A DNA stretch of 64,000 nt from Aquincola agrisoli (lineage in GTDB: Bacteria > Pseudomonadota > Gammaproteobacteria > Burkholderiales > Burkholderiaceae_C): the NCBI RefSeq assembly GCF_036621135.1, contig NZ_JAZIBG010000012.1:1-64000 (forward strand), read 5' to 3'. Of the stretch, positions 26,759-34,498 are shown in pieces. The notes beneath the pieces were generated by a model. That model was not told the DNA's origin, did no database searches, and saw only the letters and a list, made by a program, of their open reading frames with translations. A program made the translations under genes and the position numbers. Position 1 is the first letter of the stretch. Each line of letters opens with the position of its first letter.

Positions 26759-27525
26759 GCCGCGGCCTCCTCGCCGGCCGCCAGCGTGGCGCCGGCCGCG
26801 CGGTTCAGCGCGGGCAGCGACACCCTGCGCTCGAAGCGCGGGGCCAGCCGCTGGTCGTGGCTGACGAAGACGAGGGCGCTGCCGGCGTCGCGGCAGGCGT
26901 TCAGCAGCACCTCGACGAAGCGCTCTCGCAGGTCTTCGTCGAGTGCGGAGGTGGGTTCGTCGGCGATGACGAGGGCCGGCCGCCCGATGAGGGCGCGGGC
27001 GGCCGCCACGCGCTGCTGCTGGCCCACGGACAGCGCCGTGGGTTCGCGCTGCCACAGCGCGGCGGGCAGGGCCATGTGCCCGAGCAGGCGGCGCGCCTCG
27101 CCCTGCGCATCGCCGGCTGCCCGCGCCCGCACCGCGGAGAAGCGGCAGGGCAGCAGCACGTTGTCGAGCACGCTCAGGTAGGGCAGCAGGTTGAATTGCT
27201 GGAAGACGTAGCCGACGTGGTCGGCGCGCCGCTGGTCGCGCCGGCTCGACCGGAGCGCGGACCAGGGCGTGCCGAGCAGCTCCACGCTGCCGGCTTGCGG
27301 CTGCAGGACGCCCGCGAGGATGGTCAGCAGCGTGCTCTTTCCGCAGCCGCTGGGGCCGTGGAGGAAGAGGGTCTCGCCGGCGGCCACGTCGAAGCGGTCG
27401 ATGTCGAGCGTGGGGGTGGCGGCGCCTGGCCAGCTGAAGCGCAGGCCGGTGCAGGCCAGCAGCGGGCCGCCGGCGCCGGCCGGCGCGCCCTGCACGCGCG
27501 CAGCAGGGGAACTTGGCAGGCTCAT
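26755..27525 (-). CDS. ABC transporter ATPase, LolD/MacB type (ZrgB-like)
   Basis: This 256-residue ATPase has Walker A GPSGCGKS, signature LSVGQQQRVAAARALI and Walker B LVIADEPTSALD, all intact. The closest family is LolD/MacB-type ATPases that pair with FtsX permeases, and the permease gene overlaps its stop. It overlaps the DUF2796 gene by 4 bases upstream. An extended Ala/Gly N-terminus of about 20 residues precedes the ABC fold. Confidence 0.93.
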   Translation of the reverse strand: MSLPSSPAARVQGAPAGAGGPLLACTGLRFSWPGAATPTLDIDRFDVAAGETLFLHGPSGCGKSTLLTILAGVLQPQAGSVELLGTPWSALRSSRRDQRRADHVGYVFQQFNLLPYLSVLDNVLLPCRFSAVRARAAGDAQGEARRLLGHMALPAALWQREPTALSVGQQQRVAAARALIGRPALVIADEPTSALDEDLRERFVEVLLNACRDAGSALVFVSHDQRLAPRFERRVSLPALNRAAGATLAAGEEAAA

Positions 27526-28121
27526 CGCGTCAGGTTGACGCGGCGCGCCTTGCCGGTGAGCGTGCGCTTGAGCTGACCCTGCGGGGCGGCCACCTGGACA
27601 TCGATCGTGCGGATGCGGCGGAAGGCGTCGGCCAGGCCGACATCGATGTACTTGGCCAGTGACGCGTCGGTGCAGCGGAACTCGACGGCGGCCTGCAGTT
27701 CGGCATGGTCTTCATGGGCACCCTGTGCGCCGTGGCCGGCCTGGGGCGCCTGCGGTTGGCCGCCGGGCTCGCCCAGCACCGGCGCGTCGATGTCGACCTT
27801 GGCGAGCGTGCAGCCGGCGGCGGGGTCGACGACCAGCAGCTTGTCGGCTTCGCGCAGCTTGGCCAGCGCCTGGGCCGCGGCCTGCCGCTCTGCATCCGTG
27901 CGCGGCGCGCGCTCGAAGCCGAGCAGGCTGTCCAACGGGGTCTCGATCTGCACCGCCAGCGATTGGCGCTCGACGGCGATGTCCAGCGACGCCTTGCCAT
28001 GCTGGTGGGCCGCGTGGCCGGCATGGCCGTGGGGTTGTGCCCAGGCGGCGCCGGCACCGGTGGCCAGCAGCAGCACCGCAGCATGGCGGCACAAGGTCTT
28101 GGAGAGGCGTCGTGTGGTCAT
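27522..28121 (-). CDS. ZrgA-like DUF2796 periplasmic zinc protein
   Basis: This 199-residue protein has a signal peptide ending AGAAWA, then a His-rich mature N-terminus (HGHAGHAAHQHGKA) and a second His/Asp/Glu-rich loop near residues 120-140. DUF2796 includes ZrgA, a zinc-regulated protein linked to zinc uptake in Vibrio cholerae. The His clusters are suited to bind or store zinc in the periplasm. It overlaps the ZnuB-ZnuA gene by 4 bases and the ATPase gene by 4 bases. Confidence 0.92.
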   Translation of the reverse strand: MTTRRLSKTLCRHAAVLLLATGAGAAWAQPHGHAGHAAHQHGKASLDIAVERQSLAVQIETPLDSLLGFERAPRTDAERQAAAQALAKLREADKLLVVDPAAGCTLAKVDIDAPVLGEPGGQPQAPQAGHGAQGAHEDHAELQAAVEFRCTDASLAKYIDVGLADAFRRIRTIDVQVAAPQGQLKRTLTGKARRVNLTR

Positions 28122-29941
28122 GGTGTCGCGGTGCGGCCGGCGGTGAGCCAGGCGGTGGTCAGGGTGGTCAGGTTGTGCTCGAGCAGGCGCAGCAAGGTGT
28201 CTGCGCCGGCGCCCGGCGGCGAGAGTGTGTCAGCGTAGAGCGTGCCGCCGATGACGGCACCGGTGTCGCGTGCGATGCGCTCGGCCAGCCGCGGGTTCCC
28301 GGTGTTTTCCAGGAAAAGGGCGCGCACGTGCTCGGACTGCATCTGCCGCATCAGGCGGGCGATGTCGGCGGCCGACGGTTCGGCGGCCGTCGTCCAGCCC
28401 TGCACGCCGACCAGGCGCACGCCGTAGGCGGCGGCGAGGTAGCCGAACGCGTCGTGCGACGTGATGGCGCGCCGGCGCTCGGGAGGCACCTGCGCGACGC
28501 GGGCCCGCAGGCGCGTGTCCAGCGCATCGAGCCGCTGGAGGTACTGCGCCGCGCGGCGCTCGATCGCGGCGGCCTCCTGCGGTGCCAGCCGCGTCAACCC
28601 TTCGCGAAGGTTGGCGACATAGCGGCGCACGTGGGCGGGGTCGTGCCAGGCGTGGGGATCGGGCGCACCGAACACCTGGCGCGCGGCGATGCCCTCACTG
28701 GCGATCAGCACCGGCCCGCGGTAGCCGGAAGCGAAGACGAGCCGGTCGAGCCAGCCCTCGAAGCGCAGCCCGTTGACGACCACCAGCTGTGCCGAGCTGA
28801 TCTGCCGGACCGCGGCCGGCGTCGGCTCGTAGACGTGTGCATCTCCGCCCGGGCCGACCAGGCTGCTGACGTCGAAGGCGTCTCCGCCGACCTCCCTGAC
28901 GAGGTCCGCCAGGATCGAGAAGCTGGCCACGACGCGGGGCTTGGCCGGCAAGGGGGGCACGGTCTCCGCGCGGGCCTGCGGTGCGGGCGCCAGCAGGAGG
29001 GCGGCGGCAGCGGCGCCGAGGACGGTGAGGGCCGCGGCGCGCGGCCGTCGAGCCGGCCCCGTCGTGCCTGGGTGTCGCCGCCATCGCGCACGCAGGCTGT
29101 CGTGGCGTCCGAAGGCCAGCGAGGCCAGGTAGCAGCCGCCCGCGGCGAGCACGATGGCCGGGCCCGAAGGCAGGTTCGCGTGGTACGACAGCAGCAGCCC
29201 GGCCCAGGCGCTCAGCGCCGCGATCACGCTGGAGAGCCCGGCGAGTGCACCGAGGCCGCGAACCCAGAAGCGTGCGGCCGTGGCAGGCAGCATCAGCAGG
29301 CCCACGGCCATCAAGGTTCCCAACGCCTGGAAGCCGGCTACCAGGTTCGCGACGACGAGGGCGAGGAAGGCGTAGTGCACCGCCGGCGCAGCCCGCGACA
29401 CGGACCGCAGGAAGACTGGGTCGACGGCACCGGCGACGATCGGGCGCCACAGCAGCGCGAGCAGCAGCAGCGACGCGCCGGACACGGTGGCCACCAGCTG
29501 CAACGAGGCGTCGTCGACGGCGAGCACGCTGCCGAACAGCACATGCATCAGGTCGACGCTGCCGCCACGCTGCGCGATCAGCAGCACGCCCGCGGCCAGG
29601 GCGATCAGGTAGAAGGCGGCGAAGCTGGCGTCTTCCCGCTGCGGCGTGAACCGCGCCACGGCGCCCGCGAGCAGCGCGACCAGCAGGGCCGCGGCGAAGG
29701 CGCCGGCGCTCATCGCGCCGAGCGACAGGCCGGCCGCCAGGTAGCCGACGGCGGCGCCGGGCAGCAGCGCGTGGGCCATCGCATCCCCCACCAGGCTCAT
29801 TCGGCGCAGCACGAGCAGCGTGCCGAGCGGGCCGCAGGTGAGCGCCAGGGCCAGGCAGGCGACCCATGCCCGGCGCAGGAAGGCGAACTCGACGAAGGGT
29901 TGCCACAGCATGGCGTACAGGTCGTGCATCAGCATCGTCAT
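28118..29941 (-). CDS. ZnuB-ZnuA fusion: zinc permease joined to substrate-binding protein
   Basis: This single 607-residue chain combines two proteins that are normally separate. Residues 1-280 are a ZnuB/MntB-type permease with about eight helices (CGPLGTLLVLRRMSLVGDAMAH, ALGTLMAVGLLMLPATAAR). Residues 281-302 are a basic linker (RARWRR...ARRPR). Residues 303-325 form a hydrophobic segment ending in an AxA-type site (PQARA-E), like an internal signal peptide. Residues 326-607 are a ZnuA-type binding protein with His ligands in DAHVYEPTP, PHAWHDPAH and TSHDAFGYLA and Asp in LYADTLS. No ATG, GTG or TTG in this frame lies in the junction. The start overlaps the znuC stop as ATGA. Confidence 0.92.
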   Translation of the reverse strand: MTMLMHDLYAMLWQPFVEFAFLRRAWVACLALALTCGPLGTLLVLRRMSLVGDAMAHALLPGAAVGYLAAGLSLGAMSAGAFAAALLVALLAGAVARFTPQREDASFAAFYLIALAAGVLLIAQRGGSVDLMHVLFGSVLAVDDASLQLVATVSGASLLLLALLWRPIVAGAVDPVFLRSVSRAAPAVHYAFLALVVANLVAGFQALGTLMAVGLLMLPATAARFWVRGLGALAGLSSVIAALSAWAGLLLSYHANLPSGPAIVLAAGGCYLASLAFGRHDSLRARWRRHPGTTGPARRPRAAALTVLGAAAAALLLAPAPQARAETVPPLPAKPRVVASFSILADLVREVGGDAFDVSSLVGPGGDAHVYEPTPAAVRQISSAQLVVVNGLRFEGWLDRLVFASGYRGPVLIASEGIAARQVFGAPDPHAWHDPAHVRRYVANLREGLTRLAPQEAAAIERRAAQYLQRLDALDTRLRARVAQVPPERRRAITSHDAFGYLAAAYGVRLVGVQGWTTAAEPSAADIARLMRQMQSEHVRALFLENTGNPRLAERIARDTGAVIGGTLYADTLSPPGAGADTLLRLLEHNLTTLTTAWLTAGRTATP

Positions 29942-30678
29942 GCGGCCACCTCGGCCATGCGCTGGTGCGATGCCATGCATGCCTGCGCGTGCTGCCAGGC
30001 GTCGGCGGTCAGTGCCTCGGCGGGGGCGCCCCAGGCCATCGGCTGGCGGGCGAGCAGCAGCATGTTGGTGAAGTGATCGTGCACGACGGCGTGCTCATGG
30101 AGCACGGCGATCACCGTGCGGCCTTCGCGCTGCCACTCGTGCAGCAGCGCCAGCATGTCGGTGGCCGTCCGTTCATCGAGCGCGGTGAACGGTTCGTCGA
30201 GCAGCAGCAGCCGGGCATCCTGCAGGCACAGCCTGGCGAAGAGCAGCCGCTGGAACTGTCCGGTCGACAACTCCCCGATCAGTCGGCGCTGCAGGCCCTG
30301 CAGCCCGAGGCGCGTCAGCGCCCCGTCGATCGCCCGGCGGTGTGGCACGCCGACGGCGCCGAAGGCGCCAATCCGCGGCCAGAGGCCGAGCGCGGCGAAA
30401 TCGTCGACCTGGATGGGGAAGCTGCGGTCGATCTGCGTGCGTTGCGGCAGCCAGCCAATCCGGTCGCGCAGGTCGCTCGCGATGGTGATGCAGCCCGCAG
30501 CCGGAAGGTGGCCTGCCAGTGCGCCGAGCAGGCTGCTCTTGCCGGCGCCGTTGGGCCCGACGATGGCATGCAGTTGGCCACGTTCGAAGATGCCCGTGAC
30601 GGGGCCGACCGCCGAAGCCGCCCCATAGGCCACTTCAACGGCGTCGAGCCGCACGGCGGGCGCCGTGTCATGCAGCAT
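29938..30678 (-). CDS. znuC: Zinc ABC transporter ATPase ZnuC
   Basis: This 246-residue ATPase has Walker A GPNGAGKSS, signature LSTGQFQRLLFARLCLQ, Walker B LLLLDEPFTALDE and the switch His in IAVLHEHA. The signature LSTGQ with Phe-Gln-Arg matches the Mn/Zn ZnuC/MntA branch. The ATG at 30678 gives a standard N-terminus (MLHDTAPAVRLDAVEV); an open stretch further upstream is the overlapping small gene in another frame. Its stop overlaps the fusion permease start. Confidence 0.93.
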   Translation of the reverse strand: MLHDTAPAVRLDAVEVAYGAASAVGPVTGIFERGQLHAIVGPNGAGKSSLLGALAGHLPAAGCITIASDLRDRIGWLPQRTQIDRSFPIQVDDFAALGLWPRIGAFGAVGVPHRRAIDGALTRLGLQGLQRRLIGELSTGQFQRLLFARLCLQDARLLLLDEPFTALDERTATDMLALLHEWQREGRTVIAVLHEHAVVHDHFTNMLLLARQPMAWGAPAEALTADAWQHAQACMASHQRMAEVAA

Positions 30679-30847
30679 GGCGGAGCGCCCATTCGACGAG
30701 CAGCCACAGCGCCACGGTGGCTGACAGCGCAGCGCCGACCCGCGCAGGGGCACCGGCTGCCAACAGGCCGCAGCAGGTGCGCCCGCCGCCAGGCCTGCGG
30801 CCGTCCGGCGCCCGATCGGCGTCTGGGGAAACAACGGGTGGGTTCAT
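30668..30847 (-). CDS. Candidate 59-residue membrane peptide heading the znu operon
   Basis: An ATG at 30847 opens a 59-codon frame that ends inside the first codons of znuC (11-base overlap). The N-terminal half is polar and Arg/Gly-rich with a Cys-Cys pair (RTCCGLL). The C-terminal half is a membrane-helix-like segment (VGAALSATVALWLLVEWALR). It is the first frame after the Zur-type operator. Its overlap with znuC fits the operon's pattern, but no strong ribosome site is seen. I do not recognise the family. Confidence 0.5.
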   Translation of the reverse strand: MNPPVVSPDADRAPDGRRPGGGRTCCGLLAAGAPARVGAALSATVALWLLVEWALRHAA

Positions 30848-30870
30848 GGCCGCGGATGCATCGTGATCCC

Positions 30871-30894
30871 TAATGATAACGAATTCTCCTTATC
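30871..30894. promoter_or_regulatory. Fur/Zur-type operator between znu operon and zur
   Basis: This AT-rich island in a GC-rich gap reads TAATGATAACGAATTCTCC followed by TTATC. It has outer arms GATAA (30875-30879) and TTATC (30890-30894) around a central GAATTC and matches about 11 of 19 positions of the classical Fur box in one alignment. It lies 24 bp upstream of the first znu-operon start and about 50 bp before the regulator gene, so one bound dimer could control both directions. Confidence 0.62.
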
Positions 30895-30945
30895 GGGCCA
30901 TGCCAGAATGCCGGGGCTCGGCCTCCCGTCCCGCTGCCGCCAGCC

Positions 30946-31326
30946 ATGGAAAGAACCACCCGCCAACGTTCCGCCATCCGCGCCGTGATCGACGCTGCCT
31001 CGCGGCCCTTGTCGCCCCAGGAGGTGCTCGAAGCGGCGCGTGCCGAGGTCAGCGGGCTGGGCATCGCGACCGTCTACCGCAACCTCAAGCTGCTGGTGGA
31101 CGAGGGCAGCATCCAGGCGGTCGCGCTGCCGGGCGACAGCCCCCGCTACGAACCGACCCACCTGGCGCACCACCACCACTTCCAGTGCAGGTCGTGCCAG
31201 CGTGTCTTTGACGTCCACGGATGCCCGGGAGATCTTGCCCGGCTGGCACCGGCCGGCTTTGCGGTCGACGGGCACGAGCTGACCTTGTACGGCCGCTGCG
31301 CCGAGTGCATGGCGGCGCAGGGCTGA
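30946..31326 (+). CDS. zur: Fur-family regulator, Zur type
   Basis: This 126-residue regulator has a winged helix (GLGIATVYRNLKLLVDEGSI), a hinge HHHHFQCRSCQRVFDV carrying the metal-binding His cluster and first CxxC pair, and a second CxxC near the end (CAEC). This is the compact Fur/Zur/PerR fold. Divergence from a zinc-uptake operon across an operator-like palindrome makes Zur the best guess, with zinc as corepressor. Sequence alone cannot exclude another Fur paralogue. No strong ribosome site is seen. Confidence 0.85.
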   Translation: MERTTRQRSAIRAVIDAASRPLSPQEVLEAARAEVSGLGIATVYRNLKLLVDEGSIQAVALPGDSPRYEPTHLAHHHHFQCRSCQRVFDVHGCPGDLARLAPAGFAVDGHELTLYGRCAECMAAQG

Positions 31327-31330
31327 CATT

Positions 31331-31344
31331 CCTGGCATGCCAGG
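31331..31344. repeat. Perfect 14-bp palindrome after zur
   Basis: CCTGGCATGCCAGG begins 5 bp after the zur stop. It could be a short terminator stem or a dimer binding site. There is no T-run. Confidence 0.35.
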
Positions 31345-31441
31345 GCGCCGGTCGCCCACGGTTTCGTCCTTCAGGGGGATGCAGTGCGATTTGCTGCACA
31401 GGCACCATTGCCGAACCCCCCTGATTCGAGGATGCGACATC

Positions 31442-31690
31442 ATGTCGACGATGCAGCACTCAGCCCCGCCCCAGTGGTTCGGCACCACGCTGGCGGCGCA
31501 TGGCTTCGACGCCCGCGATTTCGAGCTCGAGCGCGATCCGGAGCCCGATCTCAGCGCGGCGCTGGGCCTGCAGGACAGCCTGATGCTGGTGCGCCGGCGG
31601 TCGACCGGCGCGGTGCGGTTCTACCTCGGCGCTTCGTGGCTCACCGCGGTCTCGTGCGACCTGGCGGCCGGCGAGTTCGGCCGCGCCTGA
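31442..31690 (+). CDS. Small hypothetical protein, 82 residues
   Basis: I do not recognise this family. The 82-residue product is soluble, with an acidic N-terminal half (FELERDPEPDLSAALGLQD) and a hydrophobic C-terminal half with a single Cys. Codon use is typical of the genome. It lies 116 bp downstream of zur and 19 bp from the convergent nusB stop. The ATG at 31442 is chosen because it begins good codon usage; an open frame extends back to 31337 with atypical codons. Confidence 0.6.
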   Translation: MSTMQHSAPPQWFGTTLAAHGFDARDFELERDPEPDLSAALGLQDSLMLVRRRSTGAVRFYLGASWLTAVSCDLAAGEFGRA

Positions 31691-31708
31691 TGGCGCGGCT
31701 GCGGCGGG

Positions 31709-32203
31709 TCAAGCGGGCCGGCGCGCCTCTCGCGCGGCCTGGGTCTCGACAGGGCGCAGGTCGGCAGCCGTCTTGTCGAGCACGCCGTTGACGTACTTGT
31801 GGCCGTCGGTGCCGCCGAAGCTCTTGGCCAGTTCGACCGCCTCGTTGATGGCGACCTTGTAGGGGATGTCGACGCAGTGCTTGAGCTCGTACGCGCCGAT
31901 CAGCAGCACGGCGTGCTCGACGGGCGACAACTGCGAGGTCTGGCGGTCGACGTGCCGCGCGATGACGGTGTCGAGGTCGGCCGCCTCGGTGATGCAGCCG
32001 TGCAGCAGGGCATCGAAATGGACCGCATCCGCCTGGGCGAAATCTTCCTGTTCGCGCATGTGTGCGTCGATGACGCCGGCGTCGGTGCCGGACACCAGCC
32101 ATTCATACAGGCCCTGCAGGGCGACCTCGCGGGCACGGCGCCTCGCGACGTTGGCCGCGGACGGCCGCTTGCCGCCGTGCGGCTTCTTGGGGGCGGGGCT
32201 CAC
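31709..32203 (-). CDS. nusB: Transcription antitermination factor NusB
   Basis: NusB binds boxA RNA with NusE to support antitermination of rRNA operons. The 164-residue product has the family core ARRRAREVALQGLYEWL, SPVEHAVLLIGAYEL and IPYKVAINEAVELAKSFGG, then KYVNGVLDK. It overlaps the ribH stop by 4 bases (ATGA), the widespread ribH-nusB coupling. A basic N-terminal extension of about 20 residues (KPHGGKRPSAANV) is common in Burkholderiales. Confidence 0.97.
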   Translation of the reverse strand: MSPAPKKPHGGKRPSAANVARRRAREVALQGLYEWLVSGTDAGVIDAHMREQEDFAQADAVHFDALLHGCITEAADLDTVIARHVDRQTSQLSPVEHAVLLIGAYELKHCVDIPYKVAINEAVELAKSFGGTDGHKYVNGVLDKTAADLRPVETQAAREARRPA

Positions 32204-32664
32204 TTCAGGTCCTTCAGCAACAGGGCCATTTCGACCGCGACGCGTGCCGCGTCGCGGCCCTTGTCCTCGGCGCGTGCCCGGGCCTGGGCATCATTTTCGA
32301 CGGTCAGTATCGCGTTGGCGATGGGCAGCGCATGGTCCAGCGACACCCGGGTGACGCCGGCACCGCTTTCATTGGCCACCAACTCGAAGTGGTAGGTCTC
32401 GCCACGGATGATGCAGCCGAGCGCCACCAGCGCGTCGAAGCGGCCCTGTCCGGCCAGCGCCTTCAAGGCGAGGGGCACTTCGAGCGCGCCAGGCACGGTG
32501 ATACCGACGATGCGTTCGGCAGATACGCCCAGCGCCTGCAGCTCGGCACGGCAGGCCGATTCGAGCTGGCGGGTCAGCGCGTCGTTGAAGCGGGCGCGGA
32601 CGATGCCGATGGCGAGTTGCCCGCCATCGATGCCGGCGGCATCGCCCTTGTCTGAGCCTTGCAT
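32200..32664 (-). CDS. ribH: 6,7-dimethyl-8-ribityllumazine synthase
   Basis: RibH condenses the RibA-pathway pyrimidine with the four-carbon phosphate made by RibB to give lumazine, the substrate of RibE. The 154-residue product shows the conserved ARFND start (IVRARFNDALT), PGALEVPLALKALA and GCIIRGETYHFE with the catalytic His, and LDHALPIANAILTVEN. It is one base from ribB(X) and overlaps nusB. Confidence 0.97.
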   Translation of the reverse strand: MQGSDKGDAAGIDGGQLAIGIVRARFNDALTRQLESACRAELQALGVSAERIVGITVPGALEVPLALKALAGQGRFDALVALGCIIRGETYHFELVANESGAGVTRVSLDHALPIANAILTVENDAQARARAEDKGRDAARVAVEMALLLKDLK

Positions 32665-32665
32665 A

Positions 32666-33775
32666 TCAATCTTTCGTAGAGGGCGCGGCGGTGAAGCCGG
32701 TGACTTCGAGCCCGAAGCCGGTCATGCTGGGCATGCGGCGCGGTTTGCCCAGCAGGCGCATGCGCCGCACGCCGACATCCCGCAGGATTTGGGACCCGAT
32801 GCCGTACGTGCGCAGGTCGATGCTGCCGCTGTTGCGCAGCGACGGCCCGCCTTGGGGGGCCAGGGCACGCGTCAGCAGGCCCTCCGCGTCGTCCCCGCAG
32901 TTCAGCAGCACGGCGACCCCACGCCCGCCGGCCTGCAGTGCGGCGAGCGCGCTGGGCAGCGGCCAGGAATGGCGTGTGCCCGCGGCGTCGAGCAGATCGA
33001 TCAACGACAACGGCTCGTGCACGCGCACGAGCACTTCATCTTCGGGTTGCCACTGCCCCACGCTCAGCGCCAGGTGGGCGCCGCCCGTGCGATCCCGGTA
33101 CACGATGCAGTCGAATGTGCCCTGGGCCGTCGTCAGTCGGCGGGTGCCGACGCGCTCGATCATCGATTCGTTGTGACTGCGGTGCTGGATGAGGTCGGCG
33201 ATCGTGCCGATCTTCAGTCCATGCTCGCGGGCGAAGATCTCCAGGTCGGGCAGCCGGGCCATCGTGCCGTCGTCGTTCATGATCTCGCAGATCACCGACG
33301 CTGGCGTCAAACCCGCCATGGCCGCCAGGTCGCAGCCGGCTTCCGTGTGGCCGGCGCGCATGAGCACGCCCCCCTCCTGCGCCTGCAACGGAAAGATGTG
33401 GCCTGGCTGCACCAGGTCGCCGGGCACGGCCCCTTTGGCCACTGCCGCCTGGACGGTGCGGGCGCGGTCGGCTGCCGAGATGCCGGTGGTCACGCCTTCC
33501 GCAGCTTCGATCGAGACGGTGAAGGCGGTGCCGTGCTTGGTGCCGTTGCGGCTGGCCATCGGGGGCAACTGGAGGGCTTCGCACCGTTCGCGCGTCAACG
33601 TCAGGCAGATCAGCCCGCGCCCGTACCGGGCCATGAAGTTGATCGCTTCGGGCGTCGCATGCTCGGCGGCCAGCACCAGATCGCCTTCGTTTTCGCGATC
33701 CTCCTCATCGACGAGGATGACCATGCGGCCGGCTGCGAGCTCGGCGACCAGCTCGGGAACAGGAGAAATGGGCAT
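32666..33775 (-). CDS. ribB: 3,4-dihydroxy-2-butanone 4-phosphate synthase with degenerate GTP cyclohydrolase II domain (RibBX)
   Basis: This 369-residue protein has an N-terminal RibB domain (MVILVDEEDRENEGDLVLA, RAGHTEAGCDLAAMAGL) with intact catalytic residues. The C-terminal third has the cyclohydrolase II fold (residues 205-369) but the Cys cluster that binds the catalytic zinc is missing: where active enzymes have a Cys-rich GSLRCDCG block, this one reads VHEPLSLIDLLDAAG. It therefore fits the RibBX class, with a non-catalytic second domain. A separate RibA would be needed elsewhere in the genome. The start at 33775 matches the family. Confidence 0.92.
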   Translation of the reverse strand: MPISPVPELVAELAAGRMVILVDEEDRENEGDLVLAAEHATPEAINFMARYGRGLICLTLTRERCEALQLPPMASRNGTKHGTAFTVSIEAAEGVTTGISAADRARTVQAAVAKGAVPGDLVQPGHIFPLQAQEGGVLMRAGHTEAGCDLAAMAGLTPASVICEIMNDDGTMARLPDLEIFAREHGLKIGTIADLIQHRSHNESMIERVGTRRLTTAQGTFDCIVYRDRTGGAHLALSVGQWQPEDEVLVRVHEPLSLIDLLDAAGTRHSWPLPSALAALQAGGRGVAVLLNCGDDAEGLLTRALAPQGGPSLRNSGSIDLRTYGIGSQILRDVGVRRMRLLGKPRRMPSMTGFGLEVTGFTAAPSTKD

Positions 33776-33822
33776 CAGTGGATTGTAGGTGGCGGCTGGA
33801 ACGGCTCCGCCGCCGGGCCTCG

Positions 33823-34455
33823 TCAGTCGGACGCCGCGGCCTCGACGCTCAGCATGCGCTCCACATAGCGGGCGATCAGGTCCACTTCGAGGTTCACCGG
33901 CCGTTGCGGCGCCAGTTCGCCCAGCGCCGTGTTCTCCAGGGTATGCGGGATCAGGTTGATGCTGAACTCGCAGCCTTGCGGGGCGTCGGTGACGCGGTTG
34001 ACGGTCAGGCTCACGCCGTTGACGGTGATGGAGCCCTTGTACGCGAGGAACTTGCCGAGTGCCCGCGGCGCCAGTATCCGGAGCTCCCACGATTCGCCGA
34101 CGGGCGAGAAATGGGACACCGTCCCCACCCCGTCCACATGGCCGGACACGAGGTGGCCTCCGAGGCGATCATGGGCACGCAACGCCTTCTCGAGGTTGAT
34201 GCGGCCCCGCTCGGCGAGGCCGGCCGTGCGTTGCAGGCTTTCGGCGGAGATGTCGATCGTGAAGCAGTTGGCCGCACGGTCGAACGACGTGACGGTCATG
34301 CACGCCCCGTTCAGCGCGATGCTGTCGCCCAGCTGCACGTCGTCGAGGTAGCCCGGCGGGGCAGAAATCGTCAGCCGCCTGCCGTGCGTGGCGTCGGGCC
34401 CGAGCGGGTCGATGCCGGTGATGCGGCCCACGCCGCTGATGATGCCTGTGAACAT
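33823..34455 (-). CDS. ribE: Riboflavin synthase alpha chain
   Basis: This enzyme dismutates two lumazine molecules to riboflavin. The 210-residue product begins MFTGIISGVGRI and contains two lumazine-binding repeats, each with the N-G-x-S/C-x-T motif (LNGACMTV near 45 and VNGVSLTV near 145). The start at 34455 is set by the universal MFTGI opening. It lies 47 bp upstream of ribB(X) and 43 bp after ribD. Confidence 0.97.
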   Translation of the reverse strand: MFTGIISGVGRITGIDPLGPDATHGRRLTISAPPGYLDDVQLGDSIALNGACMTVTSFDRAANCFTIDISAESLQRTAGLAERGRINLEKALRAHDRLGGHLVSGHVDGVGTVSHFSPVGESWELRILAPRALGKFLAYKGSITVNGVSLTVNRVTDAPQGCEFSINLIPHTLENTALGELAPQRPVNLEVDLIARYVERMLSVEAAASD

Positions 34456-34498
34456 GCGCCGATTCTCGCAGTTCGCGCGGGGCAGGGCTTGGCCAGGG

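Noticed and set aside
30844..31488. Open frame of 214 codons on the minus strand across zur
   Set aside because: It is antisense to the Fur-family gene and covers the operator; the protein has no family features.
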